Source of the DNA: Pseudomonas sp. JM0905a
Lineage (GTDB): Bacteria > Pseudomonadota > Gammaproteobacteria > Pseudomonadales > Pseudomonadaceae
Assembly (NCBI RefSeq): GCF_014700075.1
Contig: NZ_JACXBU010000019.1
Coordinates: 1 to 48,771, forward strand
Length of the DNA: 48,771 bases
Reading direction: 5' to 3'
The notes under the pieces are model-generated. The model did not search any database, was not told where the DNA came from, and saw only the letters and a list, made by a program, of their open reading frames with translations. Made by a program: the position numbers and the translations under genes. Positions 41,730-48,771 of this stretch are shown in pieces; position 1 is the first letter of the stretch, and each line of letters begins with the position of its first letter.

Positions 41730-42136
41730 CTAACCGCCACTCCGCGCTGCGAGCACATGCGCGGGCAATTGAAGATCACCAGGCACTCGTTGCGGGCCAA
41801 CGCCGCAGCGTCTCCCCCAATCCAGGCAAGCCTGTGTCCCCGCCCATTCCTTCGTTATAAGAATCATCTGACCCCCTGCTGTTAGAGGCCGAAGCCTCAA
41901 GTTGCTCAGCGAACTCCGGGGAGTGCGTTGTCGTCCCGGCGGAACGTTTTTGTTCAGCCGGGATAGCCGCAGGGTGCAGCCAAGGCGAATGAGCAGAAGT
42001 TGGGGGCGGTCAGTGTGATCGCGGCGCTTTGAGCTCAGCGCGGAACTGCACCAGGTAATTCTGATTCAAGCACACCGATTTCAGGCTGCACTTTTTTCCG
42101 GACCATCGACCCCGCCGGGCCGACAAAGGCCCGCAA
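41730..42136. other. Intergenic region between the ABC-like gene and ercS
   Basis: About 400 bp with no credible gene. GTTATAAG (41853-41860) gives TATAAC on the minus strand, a possible -10 for the ABC-like gene, with no good -35. Right after the ercS stop, a hairpin (42116-42133) is present. Nothing else stands out. Confidence 0.5.
42116..42133 (-). terminator. Hairpin just after the ercS stop
   Basis: CGGGCC (42116-42121) pairs with GGCCCG (42128-42133) around GACAAA. No T-run follows on the minus strand, so termination is uncertain. Confidence 0.45.
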
Positions 42137-43477
42137 TCAACCGCTGACCTGACCGATCAGTTGGCTGATCACCGCCCTGAGCTTGCCGGGCTTGACGGGT
42201 TTGTTGAGCAGCGGCACGCCAAGGCCCTGCAGCTTGCGTCGGCACTGGTCGCTGCGGTCGGCGGTGATGATCACTGCGGGCACTTCATTGGCGAATCGCC
42301 GGCGCAGTGCCAGGATCACATCGCAACCGACCTTGTCGTGGTCCAGGTGGTAGTCCACCAGAATCAGGTCCGGCGCCCGCCCTTCGAGCACGTCCTCGGC
42401 AGTGGCCAGGTCAGGGGCGGTCAGCACCTCGCAACCCCACTGGCCGAGGAGCGCCGACATGCTTTCCAGAATGCCCGGCTCGTTGTCCACCACCAGCAGG
42501 CGCCGGCCCGGCAACGGATCGCCAGTCACCGGACGCGGCTCCACATTCGGCCGCACCTGCGGTAGTTCACGCACCAGAGGCACCTCGATGCTGAACACCG
42601 ATCCGCGTCCTACCTGCGAACGCACTTCGACCCGGTACTCGAGCATGCTGGCGATGCGGTCGACGATGGCCAGGCCCAGGCCGACACCCTTGCGCTCGGC
42701 GGCGCGGCCCACGTCCAGCTGGTTGAATTCGAGGAAGATCGCTTCCAGCTGATCCGCCGGAATGCCCCGCCCGCTGTCCCACACCTCCAGCCGCAGCCGG
42801 TCGCCCCGACGCCTTGCTCCGAGCAGGACGCAACCCTGCTCGGTATAGCGGCAGGCATTGCTGAGGAAGTTGCGCAGGATGCGCGTGAGCAAGCGGAAAT
42901 CAGTGCGGATGCACAGGCGCGGGATGCGCACCCGCAACCGAAGGCCAGCAGCCTCGGCGACACTCTGGAACTCCGAGGCCAGTGGCCCGAGCACCTCGTC
43001 CAGGTGGTAGACATCCAGGTCCGGCTTGATCGCGCTCTGGTCCAGCTTGGAAATATCCAGCAGGTCGGTGAGCAGGTCTTCAGCGCCTTCCAGCGCCTGG
43101 TGAGTGCGTTCCACCAGCTGCCGTTCGGAGGCCGGCAATGCGCGCTCACGTAGTGTAGAGACCAGCAACCGAGCGGCATTCAGCGGTTGCAGCAGGTCGT
43201 GGCTGGCAGCGGCCAGGTACTTGTCCTTGCTGAGGTTGGCTGCCTCGGCCGCGTCCCGCGCCTCGCGCAATTGTTCGTTCAGCGCCTGGAGTTCGCGGGT
43301 GCGGTCCAGCACACGCTGCTCCAGTTCGTCATTGAGGGTCTGGTAGCGATTGCGCTCGGCTTCCAGCTCCTCCAGGCGCGCCAGCAGTTCAGGGTAATGG
43401 CTCTTGCGCGCGGAGTGACTGCCCAGGCCGAGCAGCCCGGTCAGGGCGTCGCGCGGGTCGTCAGAGGGCCTCGGCAT
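42137..43477 (-). CDS. ercS: Soluble hybrid sensor kinase/response regulator ErcS
   Basis: A protein of 446 residues without membrane helices. A coiled-coil (about 25-80) leads to the phosphoacceptor His93 (ASHDLLQPLNAARL). The ATP domain has its N-box at Asn207 and G-box DSGRG at 234-238. A receiver domain at about 325-440 carries Asp375 and the Lys of NKPVKP. In P. aeruginosa ErcS lies next to ercA and helps to control ethanol oxidation genes. ATG at 43477 overlaps the ercA end by 17 bp. The absence of a PAS or membrane sensor domain implies an internal signal. Confidence 0.87.
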   Translation of the reverse strand: MPRPSDDPRDALTGLLGLGSHSARKSHYPELLARLEELEAERNRYQTLNDELEQRVLDRTRELQALNEQLREARDAAEAANLSKDKYLAAASHDLLQPLNAARLLVSTLRERALPASERQLVERTHQALEGAEDLLTDLLDISKLDQSAIKPDLDVYHLDEVLGPLASEFQSVAEAAGLRLRVRIPRLCIRTDFRLLTRILRNFLSNACRYTEQGCVLLGARRRGDRLRLEVWDSGRGIPADQLEAIFLEFNQLDVGRAAERKGVGLGLAIVDRIASMLEYRVEVRSQVGRGSVFSIEVPLVRELPQVRPNVEPRPVTGDPLPGRRLLVVDNEPGILESMSALLGQWGCEVLTAPDLATAEDVLEGRAPDLILVDYHLDHDKVGCDVILALRRRFANEVPAVIITADRSDQCRRKLQGLGVPLLNKPVKPGKLRAVISQLIGQVSG

Positions 43478-44624
43478 ACACCACCTCGACATCCCGCTGG
43501 CTGGACTCGCGCGGGTTGGTGAGGATGCAGGGATCGTCCATGGCGTGACGCGACAGGAACGGAATGTCTGAGGTACCAACGCCGTGCAGGCGCAGGGTTT
43601 CGTGGAAGCCCACCGCGTGCTTCAGGGTCACCAGGTGCTCCACCAGGCGCTGGCGGACCTGGTTCTGGGTCAGGCCACGGCAGTCGATGCCCATGGTTTC
43701 TGCGATCACCTTGAAGCGCTCGGGCGCGGCGCTGTAGTTGAAGGCCACCACGTGCTCTACCAGCACCGCGTTGCACAGGCCGTGCGGCAGGTCGAGGAAG
43801 CCGCCGAGGCTGTGGGACATGGCATGTACCGCACCGAGGATGGCATTGGAGAAGGCCAGGCCCGCCTGCATGCTGCCGAGCATGATCTTCTCGCGCAGGG
43901 CGATGTCCTGCGGGTTGGCGATCATGCCCACCAGGTTGCCGTTGATCAGGCGCATGGCCTCCAGCGCATGGGGATCGGTCAGCGGCCCGTGGCCAGTGGA
44001 CACGAACGCCTCGATGGCGTGGACCAGTGCGTCGATGCCGGTACAGGCGGAGAGGAACGGGTCCATGCTCAGGGTGGTTTCCGGGTCAATCAGCGACACA
44101 TCCGGTACCACCGCCTTGCTGACGATGGAGAACTTCATCCGTTCCTGTTGGTTGGAGATGATCACGAACTGCGACACATCGGCCGAAGTGCCGGCGGTGG
44201 TCGGGATCAGGATCAGCGGCGGGCTGGGCACCGTGAGGGTGTCCACGCCCTCGAATTCGAGAATGCTGCGGCCATGGGCAACCACGATGCCGATGCCCTT
44301 GGCGCAATCCATCGGGCTGCCGCCCCCCACGGCGACAATCACGTTGCAGCCCATGCTGCGGTAGAAGTCGGCCCCCTGCATCACCTCCTCCACACGAGGG
44401 TTGGGCGATACCTGGGTGTAGAGGCAGTAGTCGATGCCCTGGGCCTGCAGGCTGGCCTCGATGTCGGCGACCCAGCCGGCTGCCAGCACACCGGGGTCGG
44501 ACACCACCAGCACTTTGCGGGCACCGAAGGTGCTGGCGTAATTGCCGACATTGTGCCGGCATCCGGCACCGAAAATGATCTCGGGAGAAACGAACTTGCG
44601 AAGTGGGCTGATATCGTGACGCAT
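43461..44624 (-). CDS. ercA: Iron-containing alcohol dehydrogenase ErcA
   Basis: A protein of 387 residues of the group III Fe-ADH family. The NAD site is VGGGSPMDCAKG (about 100-111). Metal ligands are expected in GIDALVHAIEAF, AMSHSLGG and LPHGLCNAV. Known ErcA proteins have a regulatory role in expression of the PQQ-dependent ethanol dehydrogenase system. An ATG at 44624 is preferred to the in-frame TTG one codon earlier. The order pqqC-D-E-H-ercA-ercS on one strand is that of P. aeruginosa. A tandem repeat array separates it from pqqH. Confidence 0.92.
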   Translation of the reverse strand: MRHDISPLRKFVSPEIIFGAGCRHNVGNYASTFGARKVLVVSDPGVLAAGWVADIEASLQAQGIDYCLYTQVSPNPRVEEVMQGADFYRSMGCNVIVAVGGGSPMDCAKGIGIVVAHGRSILEFEGVDTLTVPSPPLILIPTTAGTSADVSQFVIISNQQERMKFSIVSKAVVPDVSLIDPETTLSMDPFLSACTGIDALVHAIEAFVSTGHGPLTDPHALEAMRLINGNLVGMIANPQDIALREKIMLGSMQAGLAFSNAILGAVHAMSHSLGGFLDLPHGLCNAVLVEHVVAFNYSAAPERFKVIAETMGIDCRGLTQNQVRQRLVEHLVTLKHAVGFHETLRLHGVGTSDIPFLSRHAMDDPCILTNPRESSQRDVEVVYAEAL

Positions 44625-44741
44625 CAAACAGCTCTTTCTTGTAGTTATGTGGTGAGTAGGACCCAGCCTACTGGATTCACGGGGCTTTTCAATCAGACCT
44701 TGGGAGCTTTCCTAAGCCCCGATGCCATCCTTCCTACCGGT

Positions 44742-45393
44742 TGTAGGGGCGATTTCAATCGCCAAGCGAACCGCAGGTTCGCCCCTCTGCCTTCCAGGGG
44801 GCAGCTGCGCTGCCCTTGGCGAATGAATTCGCCCCTACACGAAAGCCAATTGCTAGCTCGGCACCGCCTGGGGCTGATTGTGGGGGCGATTTCAATCGCC
44901 AAGCGAACCGCAGGTTCGCCCTTCTGCCTTCCAGGGGGCAGCTGCGCTGCCCTTGGCGAATGAATTCGCCCCTACAGGAAAGCCAATTGCCAGCTCGGCA
45001 CCGCCTGGGGCTGATTGTGGGGGCGATTTCAATCGCCAAGCGAACCGCAGGTTCGCCCTTCCGCCTTTCAGGGTGCAGCTACGTGGCCCTTGGCGAATGA
45101 ATTCGCCCCCACAGGAAAGCCAATTGCTAGCTCGGCACCGCCTGGGGCTGATTGTGGGGGCGATTTCAATCGCCAAGCGAACCGCAGGTTCGCCCTTCCG
45201 CCTTTCAGGGTGCGGCTAGGTGGCCCTTGGCGAATGAATTCGCCCCTACAGGAAAGCCAATTGCCAGCTCGGCACCGCCTGGGGCTGATTGTGGGGGCGA
45301 TTTAAATCGCTAAGCGGACCGCAGGTTCGCCCTTCCGCCTTTCAGGGTGCGGCTAGGTGGCCCTTGGCGAATGAATTCGCCCCCACAGGAAAA
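44742..45393. repeat. Tandem array: five copies of a 137-bp unit built from family A repeats
   Basis: Copies begin at 44741/44742, 44878, 45015, 45152 and 45289, giving a constant period of 137 bp. Each has a left arm TGTGGGGGCGATTTCAATCG, a middle CGAACCGCAGGTTCGCCC, a right arm GGCGAATGAATTCGCCCC(C/T)ACA and a joining stretch CAATTGC(C/T)AGCTCGGCACC. The last copy stops after the right arm. Copies differ by single bases in the spacer, in a pattern suggesting stepwise duplication (copies 4 and 5 share GGTGCGGCTAGGTGG). Four of the units start TGTGGGGG and the first TGTAGGGG. Confidence 0.93.
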
Positions 45394-45405
45394 CCCATCA
45401 CGGCC

Positions 45406-47250
45406 TCACAGCAAGCCCCGATAGAACGCCAACTCCGCCTCCAACGCATGGGCCAGGTTGGTGGCCTGGCGGAAGCCGTGGCGCTCTTCCGGGTAGACAT
45501 GGCATTCCACGTGCCCGCCCGCTTCCTTCAAGGCGGCAACCATGGAGGCGGTCTGCTCCGGAACCACCACCGCGTCCTGCCCACCCTGGAAGAAAATCAC
45601 CGGTGCGCCGATCTCCCGCGCGCGCAACACCGGCGTGCGCTGGCGGTAGCGCGCGATGTCCCGTACCGGATCGCCGATCAGCCAGTCCAGGTAATCGGCT
45701 TCGAACTTGTGGGTCTTCTCCCGCAGCGCCAAAGGAGCGCTCACGCCGTAGTAGCTGGCGCCGCCGCGAAATGGCGTGTCCCCCACCAACGCCAGGAGCG
45801 TGGTGAAACCACCGGCGCTGGAACCACGAATGAAGGCCCGCTCAGGGTCCACCAGCCCCAGCCCGGCGAGGTGCATCACCAGCGCCTTGGCGTCTTCCAC
45901 GTCCAGTTCGCCCCAGCCGCCAGCCAGTCGTTGTCGATAAGCGCGACCAAAACCGCTGCTGCCCCGGTAATTGAGGTCGGCCACGGCGAATCCGCGCTGG
46001 GTCCAGAACTGGATGCGCGGATCGAACACGGGCTGGCAGGCGGAGGTTGGGCCGCCATGGCAGAACACCAGCAATGGCGGGCGCTGGTCTTCCGGGCCGC
46101 GATGGGCCGTGTTGCAGGGCGGATAGAAGAAGCCGTGCGCGCACTCCCCGTCCCCCACGGTGAACTGCACGGACCGGGGCCGCGCGATTTCCTCGGCCGG
46201 CAGCTCGGTGCCGCCGCCAGCCAACACCTGCACGCTGGCGTCCTTGCGGTCGATGGCCAGGACCGCGCTGGCGTTTTCCGGCCCGGCGGCGATGCAGTAG
46301 TAATGCCCTTCGTCCGCCGCCAGTTGGCGGAAGCGGCTGTATCCGGTCGCCAGCAACTGGCAGTCGGCACCTACCAAATCGCTCTGGTCGTCGGCCAACC
46401 AACTCCGCAGCCCCGCCTCTGGCAGGTAGCTGCATAAGCCCAGTTGCCAGGGGGCCGGGGCGTGATCGGCATGGGCGGCCGGCAAGGGGCGCAGTTGTTC
46501 GCCCTGCAGCGCCCAGGGTTGCCACCAGCCATTGCGATCGCTCAGGCAATGCAGGCGCCCCTCGGCATCGAAGCGCGGCTGTTGCAGGGATTCGCCGCCA
46601 TCCGCACCCGCCAGGATTGTGGTCGGCCCCCAGGCATCCCCGTCACGCCGGCGCAGGCAAAGCCGGGTTTCCGTCCAGGGCTGCGCGGGGCGGCTCCACT
46701 CGATCCAGGCGAGGGTCTGGCCATCCGGGCTAAGGCGTGGCGCGGCATAGAAATCGGCGCCCTCGACCAGTACCTGACGTTGGCCATCGGCCAGGGCAAT
46801 CGCCACCAGCCGATGGGTGCCCTGGTCTTCCTCCACGGCCAGCACATGCTGCTCCGCGCTCCAGAGGTCGCCGTAGCGAGCCTCGGGATTTCGCGTCAGG
46901 GCGGCCGGAGTCCCGGAAAGAGGCTGAAGGTAGAGTTGCTGGTCGGCCTCATTGACGAACACCACCCCGCCTGCCACCAGGCAGAAGGCACCGCCGCCAT
47001 ATTCGTAGACCCGGCTGCGCAGCGAGTGGCCATCGGGCGTGATGCAGCTCGCCTCCCCCGCTTGCCAGCGCCAGAGCGTGGTGCGGCCATCGGCGGGGTC
47101 GAACAGCGTCCAGAACAGCCCCGCCGGGCCGCAGCGCAGCTCGGCGAAGTCGCGGCTGGCGGCGACGGCGTTTTCCGCGCTCCAGGGGCTGTCCCAAAAG
47201 CCGAAGGGACGGATTTCAGGCGCGACAAATGATTTTCGAGGTTCGCTCAT
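45406..47250 (-). CDS. pqqH: S9-family peptidase PqqH
   Basis: A protein of 614 residues: an N-terminal beta-propeller-like region (about 1-370), then an alpha/beta hydrolase peptidase domain. The triad is Ser478 (RGSSAGG), Asp559 (QGGQD) and His591 (ERHGF). In P. aeruginosa the matching gene follows pqqE and is counted as part of the pqq operon, so a role in processing PqqA or PQQ precursors is likely. Its start overlaps the pqqE stop by 35 bp. There is no signal peptide, so it acts in the cytoplasm. Confidence 0.9.
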   Translation of the reverse strand: MSEPRKSFVAPEIRPFGFWDSPWSAENAVAASRDFAELRCGPAGLFWTLFDPADGRTTLWRWQAGEASCITPDGHSLRSRVYEYGGGAFCLVAGGVVFVNEADQQLYLQPLSGTPAALTRNPEARYGDLWSAEQHVLAVEEDQGTHRLVAIALADGQRQVLVEGADFYAAPRLSPDGQTLAWIEWSRPAQPWTETRLCLRRRDGDAWGPTTILAGADGGESLQQPRFDAEGRLHCLSDRNGWWQPWALQGEQLRPLPAAHADHAPAPWQLGLCSYLPEAGLRSWLADDQSDLVGADCQLLATGYSRFRQLAADEGHYYCIAAGPENASAVLAIDRKDASVQVLAGGGTELPAEEIARPRSVQFTVGDGECAHGFFYPPCNTAHRGPEDQRPPLLVFCHGGPTSACQPVFDPRIQFWTQRGFAVADLNYRGSSGFGRAYRQRLAGGWGELDVEDAKALVMHLAGLGLVDPERAFIRGSSAGGFTTLLALVGDTPFRGGASYYGVSAPLALREKTHKFEADYLDWLIGDPVRDIARYRQRTPVLRAREIGAPVIFFQGGQDAVVVPEQTASMVAALKEAGGHVECHVYPEERHGFRQATNLAHALEAELAFYRGLL

Positions 47251-48367
47251 TGCGGTAAGTCAGCTGCTCCAGGGTACCCGCAGCATGGTCTGCTTCTTCC
47301 CGCGCCGCCAGTATCTGGCCGTGGTGGGCGGACTTGGCGCAGACCGGGTCGGCGTTGCTGGCATCGCCGGTGAGTAGGAAGGCCTGGCAGCGGCAACCGC
47401 CGAAGTCCTTCTCCTTCTCGTCGCAGGAGCGGCAGGGCTCGGGCATCCAGTCGTAGCCGCGGAAGCGGTTGAAGCCGAACGACTCGTACCAGATGTGCTG
47501 CAGGTCGTGCTCCTTGACGTTGGGGAAGCGTACCGGTAGCTGCCGCGCGCTGTGGCAGGGCAAGGCGGTGCCGTCCGGGGTGATGTCGAGGAACAGGTTG
47601 CCCCAGCCGTTCATGCAGGCCTTGGGGCGTTCCTCGTAGTAGTCCGGGGTGACGAAGATCAGCTTGCACGGGTGCTTTTCCGCCGCCAGCTTGGCCCGGT
47701 ATTCGTTGGTGATGCGTTCGGCTCGTTCCAGCTGGGCACGGGTCGGCAGCAGGCCGGCGCGGTTCAGTTCGGCCCAGCCGTAGAACTGGCAGGTGGCGAG
47801 TTCGACGAAGTCCGCCTCCAGTTCCAGGCACAGCTCGATGATCCGCTCGATCTGGTCGATGTTGTGCCGGTGGGTGACGAAGTTCAGCACCATCGGGTAG
47901 CCCGCCGCCTTCACCGCGCGGGCCATCGCCAGCTTCTGCGCGAAGGCCTTCTTCGAGCCGGCCAGCAGGTTGTTCACCGCCTCGTCGGCGGCCTGGAAAC
48001 TGATCTGGATATGGTCCAGTCCGGCGTCCTTGAAAGCTTCGACGCGCGCCTCGGTGAGGCCGATGCCGGAGGTGATCAGGTTGGTGTAGTAACCCAGCTC
48101 GCGGGCGGCGCGGATCAGCTCCTCCAGGTCCTGGCGCACCAGCGGTTCGCCGCCGGAAAAGCCCAGCTGCGCGGCACCCAGCGCGCGGGCCTGGCGGAAC
48201 ACCTCGATCCACTGCGCGGTGGTCAGTTCCTCGCCCTGCTGGGCGAAGTCCAGCGGGTTGGAGCAGTACGGGCACTGCAGCGGGCAGCGGTAGGTCAGCT
48301 CGGCCAGCAGCCAGAACGGCGGCCCCGGCTGGTTTTCAGGCTTCGAGTTGCAACCAGAACTGGGCAT
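47216..48367 (-). CDS. pqqE: PqqA peptide cyclase PqqE (radical SAM)
   Basis: A protein of 383 residues. The radical SAM cluster ligands are Cys28, Cys32 and Cys35 (RCPLQCPYC), and [10 protein letters not shown] is the SAM-binding motif. C-terminal SPASM cysteines appear in [21 protein letters not shown] and nearby positions. PqqE links Glu and Tyr of PqqA in the first step of PQQ synthesis, with PqqD as chaperone. Its start overlaps the pqqD end by 32 bp. Confidence 0.97.
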   Translation of the reverse strand: MPSSGCNSKPENQPGPPFWLLAELTYRCPLQCPYCSNPLDFAQQGEELTTAQWIEVFRQARALGAAQLGFSGGEPLVRQDLEELIRAARELGYYTNLITSGIGLTEARVEAFKDAGLDHIQISFQAADEAVNNLLAGSKKAFAQKLAMARAVKAAGYPMVLNFVTHRHNIDQIERIIELCLELEADFVELATCQFYGWAELNRAGLLPTRAQLERAERITNEYRAKLAAEKHPCKLIFVTPDYYEERPKACMNGWGNLFLDITPDGTALPCHSARQLPVRFPNVKEHDLQHIWYESFGFNRFRGYDWMPEPCRSCDEKEKDFGGCRCQAFLLTGDASNADPVCAKSAHHGQILAAREEADHAAGTLEQLTYRNERTSKIICRA

Positions 48368-48617
48368 GGGCCACCTCGATGAAGGCCAGGATGTCTTCGT
48401 TCAGACCGGGAACGTCCGGAAAGCGCCGACGCAGATCGAGGATGATCTGCGCCACCGAACGCTCACCATCCACCAGCCGGAGGATTTCCCCGGCGCTCTC
48501 GTTCAACCGCACCATGCCCTCCGGATAGAGCAGTACATGGCAGCCCTGGGCCGGCTCCCATTGCAGACGGAAACCACGACGCAGGTGGGGCACCTGCTTG
48601 AGGTCGAAATCGCTCAT
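48336..48617 (-). CDS. pqqD: PQQ peptide chaperone PqqD
   Basis: A protein of 93 residues with the winged-helix PqqD fold: [16 protein letters not shown], then [16 protein letters not shown] and a C-terminal helix. It binds PqqA and presents it to PqqE. ATGA overlap with the pqqC stop (48614-48617) couples their translation. Confidence 0.96.
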   Translation of the reverse strand: MSDFDLKQVPHLRRGFRLQWEPAQGCHVLLYPEGMVRLNESAGEILRLVDGERSVAQIILDLRRRFPDVPGLNEDILAFIEVAHAQFWLQLEA

Positions 48618-48771
48618 AGGGCAATCCCCCGGTGCCAGACCCGCTCGCGGGTCACGCTGTGGTAGGGGGGACGGTCCAGCTCGTAGGCCAGGCTCATGGC
48701 GTCGAGCATGCTCCAGAGCACGTCCAGCTTGAACTGCAGGATTTCCAGCATGCGCTGCTGGGCCTCCCAGG
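48614..48771 (-). CDS. pqqC: Pyrroloquinoline-quinone synthase PqqC, C-terminal part (partial)
   Basis: The last 51 codons are in the window. The peptide includes [20 protein letters not shown] and [18 protein letters not shown] before the stop, as at the end of known PqqC. PqqC carries out the final eight-electron oxidation and ring closure of PQQ without a metal. The rest of the gene, and pqqA and pqqB, should be past the right edge. Confidence 0.93.
   Translation of the reverse strand, partial: WEAQQRMLEILQFKLDVLWSMLDAMSLAYELDRPPYHSVTRERVWHRGIAL

Noticed and set aside
44693-45305. Several overlapping 60-110 codon frames in the repeat array that look like a repeated protein
   Set aside because: Their similarity to one another comes only from the 137-bp DNA repeat. 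They occur on both strands and lack ribosome sites.
44742-45393. CRISPR array
   Set aside because: The repeating unit is 137 bp and nearly identical throughout. There are no short direct repeats with unique spacers and no cas genes.

Overview
The window is GC-rich, densely coded DNA from a fluorescent-type Pseudomonas or close relative (Pseudomonas/Metapseudomonas group). The call rests on gene order and protein likeness: a benRABCDKEF benzoate cluster, pcaK/pcaR and pcaQ/pcaHG, an ercS-ercA-pqqH-E-D-C block laid out as in P. aeruginosa, an OprD-type porin, and many copies of two palindromic intergenic repeat families. No tRNA, rRNA, CRISPR array, insertion sequence or prophage gene was seen.

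Layout. 1-4286: the end of an ExbD gene, two palindromic repeats, then an operon of an MFS protein, two ABC permeases and their ATPase. 4433-6076: a CGNR zinc-finger regulator divergent from an alpha/beta hydrolase, with a cluster of GTTAC-type motifs between them. 6264-7945: a TetR/AcuR-like regulator and acryloyl-CoA reductase AcuI, each preceded by the same 15-bp palindrome. 7962-8828: a very short chemoreceptor-like protein. 9008-18188 (minus strand): the complete benzoate-to-catechol module, with activator benR and two textbook BenR/XylS boxes before benA; no catechol-cleavage genes are present. 18359-20933: the protocatechuate/4-hydroxybenzoate transporter pcaK and regulator pcaR with PcaR-type palindromes. 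21270-24115: a nitroreductase, an AEC transporter and the ZapE ATPase. 24105-26489: protocatechuate 3,4-dioxygenase pcaGH and its LysR regulator pcaQ, with a canonical PcaQ box. So upper aromatic pathways are linked here, while the lower steps (cat genes, pcaB/C/D/I/J/F) lie elsewhere.

26606-28073 holds a compact cassette (Rof-like Rho-binding protein, DUF2024 protein, CPVC thioredoxin-like protein) divergent from a cysteine-rich MarR regulator, with two TATCGA/TCGATA palindromes in the shared promoter region. 28082-32947: a small unknown protein, an AhpD-like protein, a MocR/PdxR-type regulator, a succinate-semialdehyde-type dehydrogenase and an unknown protein with faint likeness to SRAP. 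33401-38607 looks like a copper-handling island: a Tat-exported multicopper oxidase, a SCO-like protein, and a bufferin operon (DUF2282 precursor, DUF692 MNIO enzyme, DUF2063 partner, DoxX membrane protein). 38868-41729: a GH5 glycosidase tail-to-tail with an ABC-type membrane protein whose ATPase domain has lost all its key motifs. 42137-48771: soluble hybrid kinase ErcS, iron alcohol dehydrogenase ErcA, a five-copy 137-bp tandem array of palindromic repeats, then pqqH, pqqE, pqqD and the end of pqqC (minus strand), for PQQ synthesis and control of PQQ-dependent alcohol oxidation.

Best candidates for new biology: the MCO/SCO/bufferin island with an ECF-like promoter, the conserved-but-degenerate ABC protein, the MarR/thioredoxin/DUF2024/Rof cassette, and the tandem repeat array beside the pqq operon. 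All assignments come from reading the sequence and from memory of the families; no database search was run.
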